12,834 bases of DNA from Bacteroidales bacterium UBA6267. Its GTDB lineage: Bacteria > Bacteroidota > Bacteroidia > Bacteroidales > UBA1556. Position numbers and translations under genes: made by a program. This document shows, piece by piece, positions 1 through 7,134 of this stretch. Numbering within the stretch: position 1 is the stretch's first letter; the number at the start of each line of letters is the position of its first letter. Location: contig DJVB01000005.1 of assembly GCA_002440745.1 (NCBI GenBank), positions 1 to 12,834 on the forward strand. Direction: 5' to 3'. A model generated the notes under the pieces. That model saw only the letters and a list, made by a program, of their open reading frames with translations. It was not told the origin of the DNA and did no database searches.

Positions 1-358
1 TGATGAGATTGAGGGCGTAAACGGGCTTCAAAGCACTGAATTTCAATCCTTTTTCGCTTTGTGTTACATAAGCTTTGCTGGCGTTGAAAAGCACTCGTTG
101 CTTGAAAGCTGTAGTCCAATTCATTTGCATCTCCACCAAAAACTGGCGCCCGTACTGATCTTTGCAGCGCACGTCAACAACGGTAAATTTCTCTAAGAAA
201 GTTTCAGGAATCATTTCCGGCGACAGATATTCCAACTCCACAATTTGTTGATCGCCCGGCAACGGAAGCATCGAATTGAGGAAACTTCTGAGAATTTCGG
301 GATGTTGCCCAAATATCTTCTTGAAAATCACGTCATTCTTAGGGTCTAAATATCTCAT
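1..358 (-). CDS. Rpn-family PD-(D/E)XK nuclease, 5' part (cut by window edge)
   Basis: N-terminal 119 residues of a second copy of the gene at 496-1356; the rest lies left of the window. It begins MRYLDPKNDVIFKKIFG and contains the whole nuclease core seen in the complete copy (Asp62 and the E-M-Q motif at 76-78). Over the visible part it differs from the complete copy at only three nucleotides (positions 30, 154 and 157 against 1028, 1152 and 1155). All three fall at third codon positions and are silent, so the encoded peptides are identical over 119 residues. The ATG is at 356-358, preceded by the same leader and candidate -7 box as the other copy. Whether this copy is intact cannot be seen here. 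Confidence 0.85.
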   Translation of the reverse strand, partial: MRYLDPKNDVIFKKIFGQHPEILRSFLNSMLPLPGDQQIVELEYLSPEMIPETFLEKFTVVDVRCKDQYGRQFLVEMQMNWTTAFKQRVLFNASKAYVTQSEKGLKFSALKPVYALNLI

Positions 359-374
359 AGCTATTAGTTTGGCG

Positions 375-382
375 CAAAGATA
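375..382 (-). promoter_or_regulatory. Candidate -7 box of the truncated Rpn-family gene
   Basis: On the minus strand this reads TATCTTTG, a full match to the Bacteroidota -7 consensus TAnnTTTG, 16 nt upstream of the ATG. No convincing -33 TTTG was found at the expected 19-21 nt spacing. Confidence 0.5.
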
Positions 383-492
383 AGGGATTTTTTGGTTGTA
401 GGATTATTCTTTTGGAGTTTTTATTCCGGCAAGAGATTTCTTGTATTGCGAGTGAAGAACTTTGCTTAAGAAGGGAAGAAAGTGTTGAATTT

Positions 493-503
493 ATCCTACA
501 ACC
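493..503. repeat. 11-bp inverted repeat, left arm, at the 3' end of the Rpn-family gene
   Basis: ATCCTACAACC here is the exact reverse complement of GGTTGTAGGAT at 1392-1402 (also at 394-404 in the other copy). The arms bracket the Rpn-family gene, the left one overlapping its stop codon. No target-site duplication is visible, and the long direct repeat runs 29 bp past the right arm, so these are not proven element ends. Confidence 0.4.
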
Positions 504-1356
504 CTTCTATTTCTTCTTCGCTTAGACCGGTCATTTTGATAATATCAACTATTGGAATACCTATTTCTTTCGCAATTTTAGCAGCCTTGCGCATCCCAAT
601 TTTTTCGCCTTTCGGTATCCCAATTTCTTCGCCTTCAATCAATCCTTCCAATTTGGTTTCGTAAAGTAAGGTTTTTTCGTTGCTGATGCGATCCCAGTTT
701 TTGTCGTAATGTAGCTTCTCTTCTTTGGTTAGACTGGCAACTCCAACAAATTCTAAGGCTTGTTTTATTTCAGGATGCTCCCAAAGTTCGGCGGAAATGT
801 GCTCCGTTTGCTCATTGATTTCGGTCAGGAAGCGCAGCCAAAGCACTTGCAATTTCTTATCGGTGAGGTTTTTGGCTTTAAATTTATCTAATTCAACAAA
901 GACAAACTCAATGCCCTCCAAGCGTTCGTTGCTGTCTTTGAGGTGAACTACAGCGTAGTGATGATAATGCTCTGAAGAGTTGGGTAGATAAGTTTCGTTG
1001 ATGAGATTGAGGGCGTAAACGGGCTTTAAAGCACTGAATTTCAATCCTTTTTCGCTTTGTGTTACATAAGCTTTGCTGGCGTTGAAAAGCACTCGTTGCT
1101 TGAAAGCTGTAGTCCAATTCATTTGCATCTCCACCAAAAACTGGCGCCCGTATTGGTCTTTGCAGCGCACGTCAACAACGGTAAATTTCTCTAAGAAAGT
1201 TTCAGGAATCATTTCCGGCGACAGATATTCCAACTCCACAATTTGTTGATCGCCCGGCAACGGAAGCATCGAATTGAGGAAACTTCTGAGAATTTCGGGA
1301 TGTTGCCCAAATATCTTCTTGAAAATCACGTCATTCTTAGGGTCTAAATATCTCAT
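496..1356 (-). CDS. Rpn-family PD-(D/E)XK nuclease / putative transposase (PDDEXK_2)
   Basis: A 286-residue protein of the Rpn family (recombination-promoting nuclease, often annotated as putative transposase). The N-terminus YLDPKNDVIFKKIFG is a family hallmark. The nuclease core follows: Asp62 in VVDVRCKD, then Glu76 and Gln78 in FLVEMQ. E-x-Q in place of E-x-K is usual for this family. Residues 235-286 form a charged tail with repeated EIGIP-like segments (IEGEEIGIP, AKEIGIP), also typical. In Escherichia coli, relatives promote recA-independent recombination, and some encode an in-frame C-terminal small protein that acts as antitoxin; Met255 would allow such an internal start here, but that is speculation. 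The ATG at 1354-1356 has a -7 box 16 nt upstream. A near-identical copy starts 998 bp to the left, so the locus is duplicated. Nuclease activity is inferred from the family. Confidence 0.85.
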   Translation of the reverse strand: MRYLDPKNDVIFKKIFGQHPEILRSFLNSMLPLPGDQQIVELEYLSPEMIPETFLEKFTVVDVRCKDQYGRQFLVEMQMNWTTAFKQRVLFNASKAYVTQSEKGLKFSALKPVYALNLINETYLPNSSEHYHHYAVVHLKDSNERLEGIEFVFVELDKFKAKNLTDKKLQVLWLRFLTEINEQTEHISAELWEHPEIKQALEFVGVASLTKEEKLHYDKNWDRISNEKTLLYETKLEGLIEGEEIGIPKGEKIGMRKAAKIAKEIGIPIVDIIKMTGLSEEEIEGL

Positions 1357-1372
1357 AGCTATTAGTTTGGCG

Positions 1373-1380
1373 CAAAGATA
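1373..1380 (-). promoter_or_regulatory. Candidate -7 box of the complete Rpn-family gene
   Basis: Minus-strand TATCTTTG matches TAnnTTTG, 16 nt upstream of the ATG at 1356. It is identical in the duplicate copy. No clear -33 element. Confidence 0.5.
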
Positions 1381-1391
1381 AGGGATTTTTT

Positions 1392-1402
1392 GGTTGTAGG
1401 AT
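1392..1402. repeat. 11-bp inverted repeat, right arm, upstream of the Rpn-family gene
   Basis: GGTTGTAGGAT, the exact inverse of 493-503. It sits upstream of the -7 box within the duplicated segment. Confidence 0.4.
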
Positions 1403-1585
1403 TATTCTTTTGGAGTTTTTATTCCGGCAAGTGCTTCTCGTTTTAGCAAATATCGAATTTTGTCCCATAACTGGGAATTGGTTTGGAGCCTTTGGGAGTT
1501 TTATTCGAGGGAAAATGATGATGAAAAAAAGATTTGTTTTATTGAAAACCAAAACCCCCGTACATGATTCACAAACCGTATCCAA

Positions 1586-2644
1586 TCAAAAAAAATCGTT
1601 CAGATTCGTTGAGATGGTAAAATGATTGGTTGCACCGGCAAGGCTATACATGGCGCGGGCGTAGCTGAGTCTGAATTTTGAAATTTTAAAACCGAGACCC
1701 CACGAAAAGCCTACCATCGCCTTTCGGTCAGCAATTTTCATTTCGGCTCTGCGGCGATAGTTGTATCCTAAACGAACCGAAAAATTGCCATTGCCCGGAA
1801 CAAATTCTCCTCCTACAACAATATGACGCATAAATTTATCGCCAAAATCCCAACCTTTTTCTTGAATAACCTCACCGCTAAATGGGTCTATTTCAGCCTC
1901 CTCATTCGGATCGCTGTAAGTCAAATCCCACTGCTGCAATTGGTCGGCAATAAAATGTAGTCGAAGCGGAGCATGTTCAAATTTCGTTGAAAGCCCAAAT
2001 TTTAGATTGAAGGGAAGCGGCTCCTTTACTCCGGCAAAACTGCTCAGTTGACGACCAATATTCGCTGCAACCACAGAGGCCGAAAACCGCTCATTAACCG
2101 ACATATAATTCGCGCCGATGTCCACACCCAATCCATAAGATTTATACGAATCTAACTGCGACCAGATATTCTTCAGATTAACGCCAACACTTAGTCGCTC
2201 CGAAAGTTGCTTAGCCCACCCCACAGTGAACGCATATTCCGATGCCTTAAAAGTCTCATATTCATTACCTTGAGCATCAGTCCGCGTAAAATCGCCATAG
2301 TTTATAAACTGCAATGAGCCGGCAAATGAACCGATTTTTTCGATATGACGGCTATAAGTTATAAACCCTGAATTTATGTCGGAAAAATAGTTTAAATAGT
2401 TGATTCCTACATTATTGCTCATCTCCTTATTTAGCAAAGCAGGATTGCTGTAGGCCAACATTAAATCGTTGTCATTCACCGAAAGAAAATTGCTGCCAAG
2501 TGCTCCAATGCGTGCCGAAGGAGCCATTTCTAAAAAACGATAAACGGAATTTCCTCCTATCTGCGACTTTGCCTCAGAAGTGCCAACCATCAAAAGAAAA
2601 ATGATTAATAATCTGTTTATCAATTTGTTATTGTGGATTCTCAT
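1586..2644 (-). CDS. porQ: Type IX secretion system protein PorQ
   Basis: A 352-residue predicted outer-membrane beta-barrel protein of the PorQ/PorV-like family. In the T9SS, PorQ is known as a partner of the PorU/PorV/PorZ attachment complex that handles exported cargo at the cell surface. A signal peptide spans about residues 1-28 (basic start, hydrophobic RLLIIFLLMVG, then a polar stretch ending KSQ). The mature start IGGNSVYRFLEMAPSARIGALGS, then NDNDLMLAYSNPALL and GINYLNYFSDINSG, are characteristic PorQ segments. The rest is strand-rich and ends in a hydrophobic/aromatic C-terminus (NLNDFF) as in outer-membrane proteins. I chose the ATG at 2642-2644 over a TTG one codon upstream. The 82-bp gap to the ClC gene upstream could allow co-transcription. 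G+C is clearly higher than in the R-M operon nearby. The beta-helix protein at 10049-11641 is a likely cargo of the same system. Confidence 0.85.
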   Translation of the reverse strand: MRIHNNKLINRLLIIFLLMVGTSEAKSQIGGNSVYRFLEMAPSARIGALGSNFLSVNDNDLMLAYSNPALLNKEMSNNVGINYLNYFSDINSGFITYSRHIEKIGSFAGSLQFINYGDFTRTDAQGNEYETFKASEYAFTVGWAKQLSERLSVGVNLKNIWSQLDSYKSYGLGVDIGANYMSVNERFSASVVAANIGRQLSSFAGVKEPLPFNLKFGLSTKFEHAPLRLHFIADQLQQWDLTYSDPNEEAEIDPFSGEVIQEKGWDFGDKFMRHIVVGGEFVPGNGNFSVRLGYNYRRRAEMKIADRKAMVGFSWGLGFKISKFRLSYARAMYSLAGATNHFTISTNLNDFF

Positions 2645-2726
2645 CAAATTATATTATCGGTTAAAAAATGGGATAGTAAAGCGATTACTGCCACATTGAA
2701 CGCTGTTTGTATCGGTTTATTGTCTA

Positions 2727-4508
2727 TTAGTCCATCGTAATATCTAAAAGAGTTTTGCGATAGGCCAAAAAAGTATTCGACCTCGACACAAATCCAATAT
2801 ATTTTCCATCGTCAATCACAGGCAGATTGTAATAGTGCGTTTCGTTGAATTTTTTCATCACATCTTCCATGCTGTCCTGAGAGCTGACTTTATCCAAAGG
2901 CTGAATGACATAACTCGTCACCGATTTATGATGTAAACTTGTATCGAACATTTCTTCACGCACTTCATCTAAAGTGATTACGCCTAAAAAATTATTTTCG
3001 GAATCCACCACAGGAAATATATTTCGATGCGATTTTGAAATTATTTTTGTGAGGTCGCCTAAGGTGGAAGAAGGATGTATTGTTGTAAAATCTTTGTCAA
3101 TAACCGAACTAAGCGGGAGCAACGTGAGCACGTTTTGATCCTTATGATGCATTAGCAGGCGTCCTTGCTCGGCCAATTGACGGGTGAAAATGCTATGCCT
3201 TTCGAATAACGAATTAGTTGCAAATGCAATTGCGGTGACCAACATCAAGGGAAGCATCAAAGTGTATCCGTTGGTGATTTCGGCAGCGAAAAAAATAGCC
3301 GTTAAAGGAGCGTGCAAAACTCCTCCCAAAACGCCCGCCATTCCAACAATTGCATAGCTTTCACCGGACAGATTCAATCCGCTGAATACCTTATTGCCAA
3401 TGCTTGCAAAAATATAACCTATGGTCCCTCCGGTAAATACCGCCGGTGCAAAAATACCGCCTACACCTCCGGTTTCGATGGTGAGGGTGGTGGTAATAAC
3501 TTTCAACATCACCAAAAAAAACAAGAAAGCTATAATGATCCAATAATTATCGCTAAATGACTGAAATAAACTTAGTTCCATGATTTTATCCGAACCATCA
3601 AGCATCACCGATTTCAAGGTGTCGTAGCCTTCGCCATAAAGCGGAGGGAAAAGATAAATGAGAAGTCCAAGGCCTAATAGACCAATGATGCGATAAGTCC
3701 AAACCTTTTTTGGTTGGTTCAAAAGGCGCTGAATTCCATGACTCATCCGATTGAAATATACCGACAACAGCCCCGTAATTATCCCTAACAAAATGAGGAG
3801 TGGAATTTCGGAAGCGTCCATAAATTCAGTAATCGAAAATTGGAATAATGCTTCTTGGGGCATGAGCAAATTGGCGGTTGTGGCTCCTGTTATAGTGGTG
3901 ATTAGCAGAGGTATAATGGACACTGTGGTAAGGTCGAGCATAAGCACTTCGATGGCAAAAATAACCGCAGCAATAGGAGTATAGAAAATGGATGAAATTG
4001 CTCCGGCGGCTCCACAACCGATAAGAAGTGAGGTGGTTTTAAAATCTAAACGCAGCAACTGACTAAAATAGCTTCCGGTGGCAGCTCCGGTGCTGATAAT
4101 TGGCGACTCTAATCCGGCAGAGCCTCCAAAAGCTGCTGTTATAGCTCCTCCCACAAAAGAAGAAAAGGTTTTATGCTTTTGCATGTGACCTTTTTTGTTC
4201 GACAACACAAACAAAATCCTCGGAATCCCATGACGGACATCATCGCGAATAATCCATTTCATAAAGGCGATGGTAAGCAAAATGCCAATAATAGGCAATA
4301 CAAAGAAAAGCGGGTTGGAATGGTCGGCGGCCATTTGCGAAATGATTAAATCTTTGATAAAAAGCACCAAAGTTTTCATCAGAGAGGCTGCAACACCCAC
4401 AACCAAACCAATGATTACCGAAAGCAAAATTATAAAAGCTCGGTAGCGGCTTTTTTCCTTCAACCACCTCTTAAACAAAACTAATTTGGCATAAAACCTC
4501 ACCGACAT
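2727..4508 (-). CDS. ClC-family chloride channel/transporter with two CBS domains
   Basis: A 593-residue inner-membrane protein. Residues 25-450 form the ClC core of many hydrophobic helices. Recognisable ion-path motifs are RHGIP (92-96, in place of the usual GSGIP), GLESP (132-136, with Glu134 at the gating glutamate of GREGP) and GGIFAP (350-355, the GxFxP motif). Residues 461-520 and 528-590 form a CBS pair (FPVVDSENNFLGVITLDEV; LPVIDDGKYIGFVSR), which in this family can bind nucleotides and modulate gating. IEV at 186-188 places Val where proton-coupled exchangers have the inner proton glutamate, as in animal ClC channels. The central Tyr also appears to be Phe (Phe441), though that alignment is less sure. 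Together these suggest weakly coupled or channel-like chloride movement. The start is the ATG at 4506-4508, with a TATTTTTG box 27 nt upstream. Confidence 0.92.
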   Translation of the reverse strand: MSVRFYAKLVLFKRWLKEKSRYRAFIILLSVIIGLVVGVAASLMKTLVLFIKDLIISQMAADHSNPLFFVLPIIGILLTIAFMKWIIRDDVRHGIPRILFVLSNKKGHMQKHKTFSSFVGGAITAAFGGSAGLESPIISTGAATGSYFSQLLRLDFKTTSLLIGCGAAGAISSIFYTPIAAVIFAIEVLMLDLTTVSIIPLLITTITGATTANLLMPQEALFQFSITEFMDASEIPLLILLGIITGLLSVYFNRMSHGIQRLLNQPKKVWTYRIIGLLGLGLLIYLFPPLYGEGYDTLKSVMLDGSDKIMELSLFQSFSDNYWIIIAFLFFLVMLKVITTTLTIETGGVGGIFAPAVFTGGTIGYIFASIGNKVFSGLNLSGESYAIVGMAGVLGGVLHAPLTAIFFAAEITNGYTLMLPLMLVTAIAFATNSLFERHSIFTRQLAEQGRLLMHHKDQNVLTLLPLSSVIDKDFTTIHPSSTLGDLTKIISKSHRNIFPVVDSENNFLGVITLDEVREEMFDTSLHHKSVTSYVIQPLDKVSSQDSMEDVMKKFNETHYYNLPVIDDGKYIGFVSRSNTFLAYRKTLLDITMD

Positions 4509-4535
4509 GCAGCTTTTGATTTATATTGAATCCTG

Positions 4536-4543
4536 CAAAAATA
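4536..4543 (-). promoter_or_regulatory. Candidate -7 box for the ClC gene
   Basis: Minus-strand TATTTTTG followed by C matches TAnnTTTG, 27 nt upstream of the ATG. The -33 element is not clear. The surrounding gap (4509-4702) between the R-M operon and this gene is AT-rich; no strong terminator was seen in it. Confidence 0.45.
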
Positions 4544-4702
4544 GAGAAATAAAAGAATGTTGAAGAAAGATTAATGAAGGCTTTGATACTGATTCGTGTT
4601 TAAATTCTACTTCAATAATTTTAATTCATGCATTATATCCAACTGATACAATATTTGAGGACTGTCCAGATTGCCTAATTAAATCTCTTGATTTATAAGG
4701 TT

Positions 4703-5725
4703 TTATTTTTTATCCTCTACATCCTTTGGTTTCTCGACCGAACAATATTTTATCAAAGCATTTGAAACGTGCCACATTAAAACTGGTGGAACTGCATTTC
4801 CAATAGCTCTATACTGTCTGTTCTCCGAAACTACATCTAATTTGAAAGATTTGGGGAATGATTGAATATTTGCCGCCTCTCTCGGAGTAAATCTTCTGTA
4901 TTTACCATCAACCATCAAAACGGGATCTGTTCCATTTAAACTAACTTTTGCTAAATGAGAACTAATAGTATTGCAAGGTTGTTCAATATCTTGAACTCTG
5001 CCTTTGTTCATTTTTTCCCGAACACGCAACATTCCATCAATAGCTCTTTGACTAAAAAACCACTTATCTTCAAGGTCTGCTGATGAGTCAATAACTTGTT
5101 TTAGTTTAACTTTTGAACCGTTTAACGTTGTAGGTTGAGGAAAGCGAAATTTGAAATAATCATCAAATTCTCTGAAACCAACAATAAACACTCTTTCTCT
5201 TTTTTGAGGTACGCCAAATTCGGATGCGTTAAGAAGTTTATAATGAATGTGATAACCTGCGTTTTCAAATTCTTTTATAATCATTGGAAAAGCTTTGCCT
5301 TTGTTAGCACTAAGTAATCCTTTTACATTCTCTCCAATAAAAAAGCGAGGTTTTTTTTCTTTCAAAACATTCACAAGTTCAAAAAATAATTTTCCTCGTT
5401 CGTCCTTATAGCCAAGTCGTGGGGGATTTTGAGCACTTATAGAGAAAGATTGACAAGGAAAACCACCCAATAAAATATCATGGTCTGGTATCTCACTTGG
5501 AACAATATCCCGAACATCTTTTATTTCACACTTATGCTCAAAATTACTGTTATAAATTGCCGTTGCATAACTATCATTATCGGCTGCATAAACAACTTCA
5601 AAAGGTAATTCCTCAAAATGCTTTCCAAGGAAATTAAAGTCTCCTTGAATTCCTAAGTCCATTCCTCCGCATCCGCAGAATAATGAAGCTACTTTTAGTT
5701 TCTTATTTCCAATAGCTTTTCCCAT
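4703..5725 (-). CDS. DNA (cytosine-5)-methyltransferase B of the R-M system
   Basis: A 340-residue C5 cytosine methyltransferase that transfers methyl from S-adenosylmethionine to a specific cytosine. Ordered motifs: I, SLFCGCGGMDLG (14-25, cofactor loop); IV, GGFPCQSFS (87-95, with catalytic Cys91); VI, ENV (132-134); VIII, QKRERVFIVG (174-183); target-recognition region about 200-275; IX, RRFTPREAANIQSFP (277-291); X, GNAVPP (309-314). Length is normal and all catalytic motifs are present. It is the last gene of the operon. Its ATG at 5723-5725 lies inside the end of the endonuclease gene (31-bp overlap); no other Met precedes motif I, so the overlap is real. Its sequence is clearly different from methyltransferase A, so it probably recognises the other strand of an asymmetric site. 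The recognition sequence cannot be read from the protein. Confidence 0.95.
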   Translation of the reverse strand: MGKAIGNKKLKVASLFCGCGGMDLGIQGDFNFLGKHFEELPFEVVYAADNDSYATAIYNSNFEHKCEIKDVRDIVPSEIPDHDILLGGFPCQSFSISAQNPPRLGYKDERGKLFFELVNVLKEKKPRFFIGENVKGLLSANKGKAFPMIIKEFENAGYHIHYKLLNASEFGVPQKRERVFIVGFREFDDYFKFRFPQPTTLNGSKVKLKQVIDSSADLEDKWFFSQRAIDGMLRVREKMNKGRVQDIEQPCNTISSHLAKVSLNGTDPVLMVDGKYRRFTPREAANIQSFPKSFKLDVVSENRQYRAIGNAVPPVLMWHVSNALIKYCSVEKPKDVEDKK

Positions 5726-7134
5726 TGTCCTGATGTTTTAGAAAATTCAACCACTAAATTTTTATCTATTCTCAAATTCCCTTGTTCGTATTGTTTTACA
5801 GGGTTTTGAATAACAAAAATATTTTTTGAGCCTTCATTTACAACCAAGTAGTAAATGAAATAATTATCTCCAATCGTTTCGGCTGTGTCCCACTCATTTG
5901 GCGTTAGTTTGAAACGATTATTAGTAATTGCTTTACGTGATTTTGTAGTTTTTACTTCAATATAGCGTTTCTTCTTTTCCACTTCAACGCTTTGAATATC
6001 GTAACCAACTCCAAGCGGTGTTGGAATTTTATTAATCAAATGTTGTCTGTTTGTCTTGTCTTTGGTTCGCAAGTATTCATGAGCCAAAATCAAACTCTCC
6101 CCATAATCTCCTATGATTTTTGTCGGCACTTTTTTGTCGCCAGTCATTCGAGAATAATACTCTTGAATTAATGTCGAAATACTTTCTTGTTCTGCTTGGT
6201 CAAGATGAGGGGCAAATGCTTCAATGCCATCAAATTGATTGACAAACGCAAACCAATTTTCCTCAATTACAGCAATTTCAGGGTTGCTAATTTCTTTTTG
6301 TTTGTAGAATTTATCGTATTGATTAAACCAAACAGCTTTATTCAAATGAAAATTGATTGCTTCTTTGTTTTCATCATTAAGATAGTAGTAATAACCCGTT
6401 CCTTTGTGTTGCAATAGGTTTGCTAAAACCATATAATCCAAAATATCACCTGCATATCTGCAAACATCCCCTTTTGATTGATAAGCACCTGTTTTTTCAT
6501 TCTTTAATTGGTCGTAATGATGATCGTATTCAATTTTATCGGCTCTATGTTTGAGAATCATTTTTGCAACATCTTTTGGATGTTTTCCGTCTCGTGTAAC
6601 TCTCAAATCAAAATAAGCACATTGGGTTAATTCCTCTGCTGTTAAGCTAAATGGTTTTCCTGTGAGTTTTTCGCCCTCAATTAATAACTGCAAAATGAAG
6701 TTGCAAGGTTTAAATTTTACACCTGCTTCAATTTGTTTTATTATGTTGTGGGATTTAATATGTCCGCCTGGATATTGGAATGAGTATAGGAAATAATTAA
6801 AAAACTCGTCCAAATATTGATTGTTGGCAAGTCTGATTGCCATTTTACTAGGTTGAAGATGTTTGTCTTCTTCTTGAATAAAAGCAAACAAAGCTGAAAT
6901 TTCAGTTCTCCAATTATCAATCGTTTTTTGAGTTGATGAAGCATTTTTCTTAAAGCCAAAAAGCACTTTATCTAATGCGTCATTAAATTCCTTTTCAGGT
7001 AAAACTTCCATTTCAGAAATAGAGGTTGCCACATACAGTAAAACTTCTTCCACATTATTTTTAAAACGTGGTCTTACGTGATGCAAACGAAAAAAGTATT
7101 CGTCAGGAATTTTATATTTCTGTTGTTTACTCAT
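5695..7134 (-). CDS. Probable Type II restriction endonuclease with C-terminal DUF3883 (PD-(D/E)XK) domain
   Basis: A 479-residue protein lying between two m5C methyltransferases, which makes it the restriction subunit by position. Residues 343-450 match the DUF3883 pattern: GDYGE (342-346), GYDIQSVEV (377-385), RYIEVKTTKS (390-399), and then FKLTPNEWDTAETIGDNYFIYYLV. This is a PD-(D/E)XK-like active site with Glu346, Asp379, Glu393 and Lys395. The N-terminal 340 residues are largely helical and unassigned, and may carry DNA recognition. I recognise no named isoschizomer. The ATG at 7132-7134 overlaps the stop of methyltransferase A (ATGA), which suggests endonuclease translation is coupled to prior methylase translation. 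There is no separate ATPase or helicase gene, which argues against a Type I, III or McrBC-like system. Nuclease role: strong by context and motif; specificity unknown. Confidence 0.8.
   Translation of the reverse strand: MSKQQKYKIPDEYFFRLHHVRPRFKNNVEEVLLYVATSISEMEVLPEKEFNDALDKVLFGFKKNASSTQKTIDNWRTEISALFAFIQEEDKHLQPSKMAIRLANNQYLDEFFNYFLYSFQYPGGHIKSHNIIKQIEAGVKFKPCNFILQLLIEGEKLTGKPFSLTAEELTQCAYFDLRVTRDGKHPKDVAKMILKHRADKIEYDHHYDQLKNEKTGAYQSKGDVCRYAGDILDYMVLANLLQHKGTGYYYYLNDENKEAINFHLNKAVWFNQYDKFYKQKEISNPEIAVIEENWFAFVNQFDGIEAFAPHLDQAEQESISTLIQEYYSRMTGDKKVPTKIIGDYGESLILAHEYLRTKDKTNRQHLINKIPTPLGVGYDIQSVEVEKKKRYIEVKTTKSRKAITNNRFKLTPNEWDTAETIGDNYFIYYLVVNEGSKNIFVIQNPVKQYEQGNLRIDKNLVVEFSKTSGQWEKLLEIRN

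Larger units (their letters stand above)
1..433. repeat. Direct repeat copy A (truncated by window edge)
   Basis: Matches 999-1431 at a constant offset of 998 bp with no gaps and three substitutions in 433 bp. The match stops sharply after ATTCCGGCAAG at 433; the following bases differ (AGATTTCTTG here, TGCTTCTCG after copy B). The repeat covers the start of the Rpn-family gene, its leader and about 75 bp upstream of the start codon. Confidence 0.95.
999..1431. repeat. Direct repeat copy B
   Basis: Second copy of the segment at 1-433, with no gaps and three differences. If the duplication is a simple tandem event, the repeat unit is 998 bp and equals 434-1431, which is the whole Rpn-family gene plus about 60 bp on its 3' side and 75 bp on its 5' side. 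The left part of copy A lies outside the window, so the true unit length cannot be seen. Confidence 0.95.

Noticed and set aside
725..946. Open frames antisense to the Rpn-family gene and similar antisense frames within the ClC and R-M genes
   Set aside because: They mirror strongly supported coding sequence and show no domains of their own.
493..1431. Insertion sequence bounded by the 11-bp inverted repeats
   Set aside because: The long direct repeat continues 29 bp past the right arm and no target-site duplication is visible, so the arms are not shown to be element ends.
1337..1585. 82-codon minus-strand open frame between porQ and the Rpn-family gene
   Set aside because: It overlaps the start of the Rpn-family gene and its promoter box, has no recognisable domain, and half of it is absent from the other repeat copy.
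2645..2647. TTG start one codon upstream for porQ
   Set aside because: The ATG immediately following is the normal choice and leaves the signal peptide unchanged.
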